Shown piece by piece: positions 37,792 to 45,575 of a stretch of DNA of 64,000 nt; the stretch's first letter is position 1, and each line of letters starts with the position of its first letter. The stretch is taken from NCBI RefSeq assembly GCF_004217045.1, contig NZ_SGXM01000001.1:682001-746000 (forward strand), in the 5' to 3' direction. The notes beneath the pieces were generated by a model that made no database searches, was not told the origin of the DNA, and saw nothing but the letters and a program-made list of their open reading frames with translations. Source of the DNA: Cupriavidus agavae. Its GTDB lineage: Bacteria > Pseudomonadota > Gammaproteobacteria > Burkholderiales > Burkholderiaceae. Both the position numbers and the translations under genes were made by a program.

Positions 37792-38181
37792 TCAACTGCT
37801 GGCGGTCACTTCGTCGACGAAATCGATGGCCGGAAAGTCGGCGTGCAGCTCCTGGCCGAACTCCAGGATCGTGTCGTCGTCCTCGTCGTGGAACCAGTGC
37901 AGGCGAACGTGGTTGCCGCGCTCGGCGGCCTCGTTGAGCGCGTCGAACATGCTGAACAGCATCTTGGTGCTGGAGCTGTTGAAATAGGTCAGCGCGACGT
38001 TGACGGTGACCGAGGCGTCCTCGCAGTCGGCCAGGTACTTGCGCAGGCGTGCGATGGCCTCGCCGTAAAAGACGGCGGCGTTCTCCGGATAGGATTCGCC
38101 CTTGAGCGAAAGTGTGTGCCGCGCGAAGTCGAAGCTCAGCTCGGGCGAGCTTGGCGTGGCGGCGATGAACAGGTTTTCCAT
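37792..38181 (-). CDS. siaC: SiaC-like regulator (DUF1987)
   Basis: A 129-residue protein of the SiaC/DUF1987 family, an anti-anti-sigma-like partner switched by phosphorylation. Visible features are KGESYPENAAVFYGEAI at about 27-43 and the conserved strand and loop VALTYFNSSSTKMLFSMFD at about 62-80. The phosphoacceptor Ser/Thr is expected in NSSST (residues 68-72). By Pseudomonas SiaABCD work, the unphosphorylated form activates the cyclase. It lies between siaB and siaD. Confidence 0.88.
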   Translation of the reverse strand: MENLFIAATPSSPELSFDFARHTLSLKGESYPENAAVFYGEAIARLRKYLADCEDASVTVNVALTYFNSSSTKMLFSMFDALNEAAERGNHVRLHWFHDEDDDTILEFGQELHADFPAIDFVDEVTASS

Positions 38182-38205
38182 GGCTGGCTCTGTGCGATCG
38201 GCGGG

Positions 38206-38778
38206 TCAGATGGTGGCGACGAGCTGGAACATCGTCGAGACCGGGTCCGTATCGATCGGCTGAAAATTGTACTCGAGGGGCGCGCTGGCGTCGCGTGCCA
38301 TCGTCAGGAATCCCAGGCCGGCGCCCTTGCTGCCTTCCGGCGTCTCGGCGCGCAGCGTCTGCTTGTAGGCGACCTTGATCTCGTCCAGCGTCATCGTGCG
38401 CACCTTCTCGAGCGCGCCGCGCAGTTGCTCCACGCGCATCGACGAGACGGGGTTCGAGCACATCAGGCGGTAGTGCTCGTCCACCATGCTGATGCAGACC
38501 GAGCCATGGCGCAACTGGCCGTCCGACTGCGAATCGGCGGTCAGCGAGTCCGACGAGTAATGCACGATGTTCTGCGCCATCTCCACGAACGAAGAGAACA
38601 GCTTGCGTCGCGTGGCGCCGTCCACGCCGCTCACCGTGAGCTGCAGGCGCACGGCGTCGGACATGGCGGCGATGATGTTCTGCGAGAAATAGCCGACGTA
38701 GTAGAAGATCACGTTGCGTTCCCGAGCCATCTGGAAGAACGGCTCATATTCCTTGTCAATCGAATGTGCGGCGGTCAT
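38206..38778 (-). CDS. siaB: SiaB-like protein kinase (DUF6272)
   Basis: A 190-residue GHKL-type ATPase fold expected to phosphorylate SiaC. An N-box-like EMAQNIVHYS (about 67-76) and a Gly-rich GAGLGFLTMARDA (about 152-164) would form the ATP site. There is no receiver or membrane part. It lies 24 bases upstream of siaC and 30 downstream of the phosphatase gene, so one transcript is likely. Confidence 0.86.
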   Translation of the reverse strand: MTAAHSIDKEYEPFFQMARERNVIFYYVGYFSQNIIAAMSDAVRLQLTVSGVDGATRRKLFSSFVEMAQNIVHYSSDSLTADSQSDGQLRHGSVCISMVDEHYRLMCSNPVSSMRVEQLRGALEKVRTMTLDEIKVAYKQTLRAETPEGSKGAGLGFLTMARDASAPLEYNFQPIDTDPVSTMFQLVATI

Positions 38779-38808
38779 GTGCGGGGGGGTGTTGTGCTGC
38801 CATGCGGC

Positions 38809-40056
38809 CTATTGCGCACGGAAGCAGAAGAAGGTCAGGTCGTCGCGGCGGCGCTGCTCGCCTTGCCAGGCGCGGTGGGCGTCGAGCACCGCCTCGCTGA
38901 TCCGCGCGGCCGGCGCGTCGCCAACGGCGCCAATCGCCTCGCGCATGCGCCGCTTGCCGAACGCGATCTCGCGCGGACCGCCGATCTGGTCGATCAGCCC
39001 GTCCGTGGTCACGAAGACGAGCGTGCCCGGTTGCGTGGCTACCGTGGCATTCTGCCAGGCGTAATCCATGGCTGTGTCGACATAGCCCACGCCCATGCGC
39101 GCGCCGTTGACCATCTCGCCATCGGCATCGCCGGGCTGGCGCACGAACAGCGACGACTTGGCGCCCGCGAAGGTCAGCGCGCGCGTGTCGTTGTCGAACC
39201 AGAAGAAGGCGGCGTCCATGCCATCGTCCGACGCCGAGGCGTCCGGCACCAGGCGCGGCTCGCTGTCGTTCTGGCCCAGCATCTGCTTGATGCCGCGGTT
39301 CACGGCCGCCAGCAGCGCGCCGGGGTCGCGGGGTCCGAGCTGGTCCAGCGCCTGGCCCAGCAGCGACGACGCGATCAGCGTCATGAAGGCGCCCGGCACG
39401 CCGTGGCCGGTGCAGTCGGCCAGCGCCGCGAACCAGCCGTCGTCGTACGCGGCGAAGTGATAGAAGTCGCCGCCCACCACGTCGCGCGGCTCCCAGACCA
39501 GCGCGGCGTCGGGCAGCGTGGCGGCCAGCGATTCGCGCGAGGTGCGCAGCATGGCCCGCTGGATCGTGCTGGCGTAGTCGATGCTGTGCATGATCTGGCG
39601 GTTGCGCTCGGCCTGCATGTCGGCCACCACGCGCATCAGCTGCAGGCCCTGTCCCAGGCCGATGTACTGCCCGTCACGCGCGATGATGAAGCCGTCAGCC
39701 AGCGCCTTTTCGCCGTATTCCACGGTGCGGAACGTCAGGGCATCGATGCTCATGGCCGCGTCCACCACCAGCGGCTCCTTGTCCATGAACGCGATGCAGC
39801 TCTTCCGGTTGTAGAGTTCGCGGTGATACGGCTTGCTCATCTGCGACATGAAAATGGCGCGGTTGATCAGGCCGATCGGTTTGCCCTGCTCGGTCACGGG
39901 CAGGCAGTTGAGGTCGCGGTGCACCCCGAAGACGTCGAGCACATCCTGGTTCGTATGGTCCGTGTTCACCGACGGCGTCGGCACGGCAAGATCCTCCGCG
40001 CAGGGCTGCCGGAAGCGCGGTCGGGCAGCCATTGGATCCACCAGAAAGCCGGACAT
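38809..40056 (-). CDS. siaA: SiaA-like PP2C (SpoIIE) phosphatase with N-terminal CBS-like region
   Basis: A 415-residue protein with a C-terminal PP2C/SpoIIE domain. Metal-site residues are visible in VVGGDFYHF, DCTGHGVPGAF and TTDGLIDQ. The N-terminal 140 residues lack membrane helices and look like a CBS pair: LPVTEQGKPIGLINR, then FIIARDGQYIGLGQG. Pseudomonas SiaA instead has a membrane-bound sensor and HAMP domain, so the input signal here is probably cytoplasmic. It would dephosphorylate SiaC. The start MSGFLVD was chosen; an upstream frame to 40158 is less likely. Confidence 0.84.
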   Translation of the reverse strand: MSGFLVDPMAARPRFRQPCAEDLAVPTPSVNTDHTNQDVLDVFGVHRDLNCLPVTEQGKPIGLINRAIFMSQMSKPYHRELYNRKSCIAFMDKEPLVVDAAMSIDALTFRTVEYGEKALADGFIIARDGQYIGLGQGLQLMRVVADMQAERNRQIMHSIDYASTIQRAMLRTSRESLAATLPDAALVWEPRDVVGGDFYHFAAYDDGWFAALADCTGHGVPGAFMTLIASSLLGQALDQLGPRDPGALLAAVNRGIKQMLGQNDSEPRLVPDASASDDGMDAAFFWFDNDTRALTFAGAKSSLFVRQPGDADGEMVNGARMGVGYVDTAMDYAWQNATVATQPGTLVFVTTDGLIDQIGGPREIAFGKRRMREAIGAVGDAPAARISEAVLDAHRAWQGEQRRRDDLTFFCFRAQ

Positions 40057-40176
40057 GACGAGAGAGACCAGGGTGTTGGAAGGTGGCCCAGAGTCTAGGC
40101 AGCGATTATGTCGAATCCGTGACGCGAACGTGCGCCGCACGCGGTTTTCCGGCCCCACTGGCGAGGGGTGGCGGCA

Positions 40177-40413
40177 TTAGGGATTCGGGGCGGTGCCGGA
40201 GCCGTCCGGCGCCTCGGGCGCCGGGGGCAGGCCGAGCCCCCGCGCCAGCATCGGCCAGCGCCGGATGGCGGCCTGCGTCTCCACCTCGCCCTGCTGGTCG
40301 AAATAGTGGGTCGCGTCGAAACCATCGACGTGCCGGGCCAGCGCGTCGATGTCGTTGTAGGCGATGCCGGCCTTGCGCGAGGTGATGGGCCGGCTCAGGG
40401 CGGGCTTGCTCAT
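40177..40413 (-). CDS. bcsR: BcsR-like small cellulose-biosynthesis protein
   Basis: A 78-residue cytoplasmic protein. The BcsR pattern is visible in the middle: NDIDALARHVDGFDATHYFD then AAIRRWPMLARGLG, matching the short helix and RWPLL-type end of E. coli BcsR. BcsR forms a complex with BcsQ and stabilises the synthase. Its ATG overlaps the bcsG stop (ATGA). Unlike E. coli, where bcsR is first, it is the last bcs gene here. The Pro-rich tail (about 62-78) is extra. Confidence 0.8.
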   Translation of the reverse strand: MSKPALSRPITSRKAGIAYNDIDALARHVDGFDATHYFDQQGEVETQAAIRRWPMLARGLGLPPAPEAPDGSGTAPNP

Positions 40414-41969
40414 TTCTGCTCCACCCAGACGCCGTCGGGCGTGTGGATGACATAGCCTTCGGTGCGCTTCATCGTGACGGTGCCCTCGTTCTCGCCCACC
40501 ATCGCGGTCTGCGGCAGGTCCTCGGCGTAGTGGGCGGCGGCGGGGGCGCCGGTCCGGAACGGGCTGTCGGCCACGAGGTTGAACAGCAGTTGCGACAGGC
40601 CCAGGAAGCTCATCGGCGCGTCGATGGTCACCGGCTCGGGTTTCTGTCCCGCCGGCAGGCCGACGAGCTTGACGCCTACCGGCACGTGGATGATGTTGGG
40701 CGTGGGAATCTCGCGCAGCCCCGAGATCTGGTTCTTGTCGCCGCGCAGCGCCGCGCCGTGCTCGGGCACGAAGATCACCACGGCGCGGCGGCCGGACTTT
40801 TCGATCGAGTCGATGATCCGGTCCACATCGTCCAGCAGTGCCTTGAGCCGCAGCGGATACGATTCCAGGCTGGTCAGCCGCTTGCCGGGCAGGCGGTTGC
40901 CGTCGTGCAGCGTCACGGTGTTGTAGTAGAGCGCCACCGGCTTGCGGTCCCTGGCCAGCCGACCGTACCAGTGGTCGAAGGTGGCGTAGTCGCCCAGCAC
41001 CGGCGAGTCGTCGAACGAACGCATCGCCACGGGCACGCCGTCCGTGGCCTCGGGCTGGATGCCGGGGATACCGATTTCCTTCTCCACCAGCGTGCGGAAG
41101 TTGTCGAAGCGCCCGTCATGGTTCATCAGGACATGCGGCGCAAAGCCGGCCTGGGCCAGGTCGGCGAACAGGTGGCATTCGGCGTTTTCGGGATCGTAGA
41201 GATTCTTGTGTGGCTGCTGGCCGCACGCGGCGCGCATCACGCGGATGGCGGCCGGGCCGCTGTAGCTGGCCGCCGAACTGAAGTTCTTGAACAGGTAGTC
41301 GAAACGCGACAGCAGCGGGTGGTTGGTGCTCTTGGCCGCATCGAGATCGTCCCACGACAGCGAGCAGATGTGCAGCATGATCACGTCGAACTGGGCGTCC
41401 GGCGTGGCCGTCAGCGGCGCCACGGTGGCGCTGCGCTGGGCTTCCTTCTCGCGGAAGGCGGCCAGGATGGCGTCGTAGTTGCCGGTGGCGTCGATATCGG
41501 CGCGCGGACTGTCTGCGGCGCGTGCCGCGGCCTGGCGCGCGGCGGCGCCCGGCAGCGTGATGCCGGGACCGTACCAGAACGGCATCGCCAGCAGCGCAAT
41601 CAGCACGAAGGTGGTGGTGCGCACCCAGCGGTTGATCAGCAGGAAGACCACCAGCACCAGCAGCACGGCCACCACCAGCTGGATCGAGATGAAGCGCTGC
41701 AGCAGCTCGACCAGGTAGGCCGGCGTGAACTCGCGGATATTGGTGAACTGCGACACCACGCGCTCGAACGGCGGCAGCGTCGATTCGCGCCACGCCAGCG
41801 CCGCCCCGAAGCCGATCGCCAGGACCTGGCGCACCACGCGCAGCGGCCGCGACTCCATCGGCGCCACCAGCAGCAGCGCGAACGCCAGGTTGGCCAGCCA
41901 GATCGGCTTCATCTGCCCGGTGTGGAACAGGTAGAGCTTGGCGAGGAAGTAGAGGTTCCAGAGTCCCAT
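40410..41969 (-). CDS. bcsG: Cellulose phosphoethanolamine transferase BcsG
   Basis: Inner-membrane enzyme that decorates nascent cellulose with phosphoethanolamine. Four hydrophobic segments (about 25-130) precede a periplasmic alkaline-phosphatase-fold domain. The expected nucleophile Ser237 lies in AASYSGPAAIRVMRA, and metal-site residues are expected around MLHICSLSWDD and VPEHGAALRGD. The 519-residue length is close to E. coli BcsG. Presence with bcsE and bcsF argues for a modified cellulose rather than plain cellulose. Confidence 0.94.
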   Translation of the reverse strand: MGLWNLYFLAKLYLFHTGQMKPIWLANLAFALLLVAPMESRPLRVVRQVLAIGFGAALAWRESTLPPFERVVSQFTNIREFTPAYLVELLQRFISIQLVVAVLLVLVVFLLINRWVRTTTFVLIALLAMPFWYGPGITLPGAAARQAAARAADSPRADIDATGNYDAILAAFREKEAQRSATVAPLTATPDAQFDVIMLHICSLSWDDLDAAKSTNHPLLSRFDYLFKNFSSAASYSGPAAIRVMRAACGQQPHKNLYDPENAECHLFADLAQAGFAPHVLMNHDGRFDNFRTLVEKEIGIPGIQPEATDGVPVAMRSFDDSPVLGDYATFDHWYGRLARDRKPVALYYNTVTLHDGNRLPGKRLTSLESYPLRLKALLDDVDRIIDSIEKSGRRAVVIFVPEHGAALRGDKNQISGLREIPTPNIIHVPVGVKLVGLPAGQKPEPVTIDAPMSFLGLSQLLFNLVADSPFRTGAPAAAHYAEDLPQTAMVGENEGTVTMKRTEGYVIHTPDGVWVEQK

Positions 41970-41996
41970 GAGGTCTCGCTTGGGTGCCGTGCGGTG

Positions 41997-44609
41997 TCAG
42001 GGCTGCCGGGCGCGGCGCCGCGCCAGGATGACGTCGGCCGCGTCCACGAAGGCGTCGTAGAGCCGCAGCAGGCCCTGGTAGCCCATCTCGATCACTTCCT
42101 TGAGGCTGCGCAGCGGCGCGTCCACGCGCTCGTCGTCGAGCCAGTCGATCCACGCGTCGGCCCGGCCGAACGTGCACTGGATCAGCTGCGTTTCGCGCTC
42201 CACCGTCAGGTCTTCCATGCGCACGCCGAGGTGGCGGTTCACGTTGCGCGTGACCACGGCGGGAAAGTGGTAGGTGCGCGGCCCGCGCGACAGGCACACG
42301 CCCACGCGCGCCCCTTCGTCGAGCGGCACGTCCATCGGCAGCACCACCCCGAGGCCGCCCATCGAGTAGTTCTCGGTCTTGCAGGCCAGCGTGCGGCCGT
42401 CGGGCAGCAGCAGCGTGGCCGGCACGCGCATCGGGATGCGGTGTGAGACGCGCACCTGCCGCGCCTCGCGCGCCACGCCCACCGCCGCGCCCAGCATCAT
42501 CAGGTTGAACAGCGCCCAGGCCATGTTCATCAGCACCGTGGCGGGCTCCTCGGTGCCCATGAACAGCAGCCGGCCGATGCCGGCACCCAGGCCGATGATG
42601 TTCAGCGCCAGCAGGAACAGGTAGGGCTTGGAGATCGTCCAGTCGAGGTAATCGTCGGCGATCTGCCCACCCTTGGCCGTGACGTTGAACTTGCCGGCGC
42701 GCGGGTTGATGAACGCCACGGTGGTGGGCAGCACGATGTACCAGGCCAGCACCGATTCATAGACCTCGGCCCAGAACGAATGCCGGAAGCGCCCCTGCAG
42801 CCGCGAGTTGGTCACGTTGGCGATCATCAGGTAGGGCACCACGTACGCCGTGATCAGCAGCGCCGAGGTGTTGATGACGTGCAGCCCGAAGTACAGGTAG
42901 GCGATCGGCATCGTCAGGAAGATCAGCCGGGGGATGCCGTAGAAGAAGTGCATCATCGCGTTGCTGTAGCACAGGCGCTGGAAGACACTCAGGCCCCGCC
43001 CCAGCATCGGATTGTCGAGCCGGAAGATCTGCGCCATGCCGCGCGCCCAGCGGATGCGCTGGCCGATATGGCCGGACAGGCTCTCGGTGGCCAGCCCGGC
43101 GGCCTGCACCGTGCGCAGGTAGGCGCTGTTGTAGCCGCGCCGGTGCAGCTTGAGCGCGGTGTGGGCGTCCTCGGTGACGGTCTCCACGGCAATGCCGCCC
43201 ACTTCCAGCAGCGGGCCGCGCTTGATGACCGCGCACGAGCCGCAGAAGAACGTGGCGTTCCAGAAATCGTTGCCGTCCTGGATCAGGCCGTAGAACAGGC
43301 TGCCCTCATTGGGCACGCGGCGGAACGTGTCGAAGTTGCGCTCGAACGGGTCAGGCGAGAAGAAGTGATGGGGCGTCTGCACCAGCGCGCAGGCGGGGTC
43401 GGTGATGAACTCGCCCATCGTCATCTGCAGGAACGAGCGTGTCGGGATGTGGTCGCAGTCGAAGATCGCCACGTACTCGCCGTTGGTCTTCGGCAGCGCC
43501 GCGTTGATGTTGCCGGCCTTGGCGTGGCGGTTGTCGGTGCGCGTCAGGTAGCCCACGCCGGCCGCGGCGGCGAAGGCCTCGATATGCGGCCGGCGGCCGT
43601 CGTCGAGGATGTAGACGCGCAGCTTATGCGCCGGCCAGTCCATGCTGCGCGCCGCGAACACCGTGGGCTGGATGACGTTGAGCGCCTCGTTGTAGGTGGG
43701 GATGAACACGTCCACGGTGGGCCACTGTTCGGGGTCCGCCGGCAGCGGCTTGGGCCGGCGGTGCAGCGGCCAGGCCGTCTGCAGGTATCCCAGCGCCAGC
43801 ACGATCCAGGTGTAGATCTCGGCGGCAAACAGCACGTAGCCCACCGCCGCCTCGGTGGGCGTGGCGAACTGCAGCGTCTGGGTGGAGCGCCACCAAATAT
43901 AGCGCCCGGCCATCAGCGTGGACAGCGCGATCATCGTGATCGTGGCAAGCCGTCCCGGCACGCGGCGCACCACCGACAGCACTACCCAGATCACCGCGAA
44001 CATCAGTACCTGGTCCGCCAGCGGCAGCGGCGTGGTGCTGACCGCCAGCACGGCGATGGCAGCCAGCACCAGAGACACCGGCAGCACGAACGGAATCCTG
44101 CCGATCCGGGCCGAGACCGATTCCGTGGCGTAGGCCACCCGGTTCCAGTCCGGGTGCGGCAGCGTTTTCAGCAGCTTGTGGCGCAGCCGCGAGGCAGCGT
44201 GCCAGATCGGCTCGAACACGCGATCGAGCGCGCGGCGCAGCCAGCCCGTGCGTTCGGGCTCGGCCATGCCGCTGCGCGCCCGGCGCGGATCGGCGGCCAG
44301 CCGCACGCGCGGGCGCGGCGGACGGACGAACAGCCGCCACAGCCACGTGCCGGCATGGGGTTTGCCGCCCGCCTTCGCACCGGGGCCGATGCCCACGCCG
44401 AGCCGTGCCATGGCACGCCGGTAGAGCAGCGCGGCCCATTCGGCCGGGATGTCGGGCTTGCCCGGACGCGGCGGCCTGAAGAACACGCGCAGCAGCCAGT
44501 CGCCGAAGTGGGGCGGGGCGCCCGTGCGCGAGCGTACGCCGAGCTGGCGCGAGAGCCAGTCGCGCGTGGCGGCGAGCCGGGTGCCCATGGCGGGCAGACG
44601 CGCGCTCAT
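41997..44609 (-). CDS. bcsA: Cellulose synthase catalytic subunit with PilZ domain
   Basis: UDP-glucose-dependent processive glycosyltransferase (GT2), 870 residues. Catalytic motifs are DDG near 345, DCD (FDCDHIP) near 383, TED near 478 and QRIRWARG near 517; about eight membrane segments flank them. The PilZ domain near 720-800 keeps the c-di-GMP ligands HRIPMR and NYSMGGLG. A roughly 150-residue soluble N-terminus contains two related motifs, WLLRVFFRPPRP and WLWRLFVRPPRP. The start MSARLP overlaps the bcsQ stop (ATGA). It is separated from bcsB by four other genes, which is unusual. Confidence 0.97.
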   Translation of the reverse strand: MSARLPAMGTRLAATRDWLSRQLGVRSRTGAPPHFGDWLLRVFFRPPRPGKPDIPAEWAALLYRRAMARLGVGIGPGAKAGGKPHAGTWLWRLFVRPPRPRVRLAADPRRARSGMAEPERTGWLRRALDRVFEPIWHAASRLRHKLLKTLPHPDWNRVAYATESVSARIGRIPFVLPVSLVLAAIAVLAVSTTPLPLADQVLMFAVIWVVLSVVRRVPGRLATITMIALSTLMAGRYIWWRSTQTLQFATPTEAAVGYVLFAAEIYTWIVLALGYLQTAWPLHRRPKPLPADPEQWPTVDVFIPTYNEALNVIQPTVFAARSMDWPAHKLRVYILDDGRRPHIEAFAAAAGVGYLTRTDNRHAKAGNINAALPKTNGEYVAIFDCDHIPTRSFLQMTMGEFITDPACALVQTPHHFFSPDPFERNFDTFRRVPNEGSLFYGLIQDGNDFWNATFFCGSCAVIKRGPLLEVGGIAVETVTEDAHTALKLHRRGYNSAYLRTVQAAGLATESLSGHIGQRIRWARGMAQIFRLDNPMLGRGLSVFQRLCYSNAMMHFFYGIPRLIFLTMPIAYLYFGLHVINTSALLITAYVVPYLMIANVTNSRLQGRFRHSFWAEVYESVLAWYIVLPTTVAFINPRAGKFNVTAKGGQIADDYLDWTISKPYLFLLALNIIGLGAGIGRLLFMGTEEPATVLMNMAWALFNLMMLGAAVGVAREARQVRVSHRIPMRVPATLLLPDGRTLACKTENYSMGGLGVVLPMDVPLDEGARVGVCLSRGPRTYHFPAVVTRNVNRHLGVRMEDLTVERETQLIQCTFGRADAWIDWLDDERVDAPLRSLKEVIEMGYQGLLRLYDAFVDAADVILARRRARQP

Positions 44610-45376
44610 GCCGGAACCTCCGTGGCCGTATCGGCATGGCTGGACGCCAGCCACGCCGACAGCCAGGACGCCACGCCATTCAGATCATGGGCGGCCTGCG
44701 AGTGCGGCGTACTGCGGGTAAAGCACTCGCTGCGTGCCAGCGCGTCGGGCACGCTGCTGTCCTCGTGCACGTGGTACGGCAGCATGGCGGGGCCCAGCAT
44801 CGCCTGCAGCATGGCGATGATGTCGACATGGAGCTGGCGCGCCGGATGCAGCCGGGTGGCCAGGTAACGCACGGTCTTGCCGCGCATGGCGAGGCTGTCG
44901 ACGAGCCGGCGCAGCGTGAGGCAAGTTTCCGGCTGGGCGGCTACGAGCACCAGCACGAGGTCCGCCGCATCGATGGCCTGTTCCGCGTGAGGCGAGGGCC
45001 ACGGCGGGGTGTCGATCAGGATCGCGCTGCCTGCCGGCAGATCCACGGCGTCGAATTGCCGGGCCAGCCAGTTCGCGGGCAGGCGCTCCATCGCGCCGGC
45101 TTCGATACTGTCGCCCCACGGCACGAACAGCGCGCCATCGTCGCTGCGGCGGCCCGCCGCGGCCCATGCCCCCGGCGCGGTGGCGTGCAGGCTGCTCCCC
45201 AACCCGTCGGCCGCCGCGTCGCGCAGGCCGAAGTGGAAGCCGAGAACATTGCGCGGATCGCACTCGACGGCCAGCACCGCGTGCTTGCGCCAGGCCAGCA
45301 GCGACGCCAGTTCGGCGGCGAGCGTCGTGCGTCCGGCGCCGCCCGTGGCCGAGACGATCGCCACCGTGCCGCTCAT
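44606..45376 (-). CDS. bcsQ: BcsQ, MinD-like cellulose biosynthesis protein
   Basis: A 256-residue ParA/MinD-family protein that in E. coli forms an ATP-bound dimer with BcsR and localises the synthase. The P-loop reads ATGGAGRTTLA: both signature lysines are missing, Arg standing where the main Lys would be. E. coli BcsQ also departs from the consensus at this point. Other parts are ECDPRNVLG, ILIDTPPWP and LVLVLVAAQPETCL. It overlaps bcsF upstream and bcsA downstream by four bases each. Confidence 0.9.
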   Translation of the reverse strand: MSGTVAIVSATGGAGRTTLAAELASLLAWRKHAVLAVECDPRNVLGFHFGLRDAAADGLGSSLHATAPGAWAAAGRRSDDGALFVPWGDSIEAGAMERLPANWLARQFDAVDLPAGSAILIDTPPWPSPHAEQAIDAADLVLVLVAAQPETCLTLRRLVDSLAMRGKTVRYLATRLHPARQLHVDIIAMLQAMLGPAMLPYHVHEDSSVPDALARSECFTRSTPHSQAAHDLNGVASWLSAWLASSHADTATEVPA

Positions 45377-45573
45377 GGCCGCTCTCCCCGTACTGCCTGC
45401 CGCTTGCCGCGGATCACCAGCGCCTGCACCTGGGGCGGCAGCCGTACCGCGCGACGCGGGCGCGGTGCGGTCCAGCGTGGCAGCCAGCGCAGCAGGTCGA
45501 AGCGCCACGTCAGCCACGCCAGCGGTGCGGCGAGGATCAGGCCCCAGACAAAGTAGCCGAGAAAGATGGGCAT
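45373..45573 (-). CDS. bcsF: BcsF, small single-pass membrane protein
   Basis: A 66-residue protein with one membrane helix (about 5-25, LGYFVWGLILAAPLAWLTW) and a basic cytoplasmic tail (PRPRRAVRLPP). Size, topology and position directly after bcsE match BcsF, which recruits BcsE to the membrane in E. coli. Sequence identity to BcsF was not judged beyond this. It starts 2 bases after the bcsE stop and overlaps bcsQ by ATGA. Confidence 0.82.
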   Translation of the reverse strand: MPIFLGYFVWGLILAAPLAWLTWRFDLLRWLPRWTAPRPRRAVRLPPQVQALVIRGKRQAVRGERP

Positions 45574-45575
45574 GG

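Noticed and set aside
42780-44867. 695-codon plus-strand frame over bcsA
   Set aside because: Antisense shadow of bcsA with Arg/His/Gln-rich composition.
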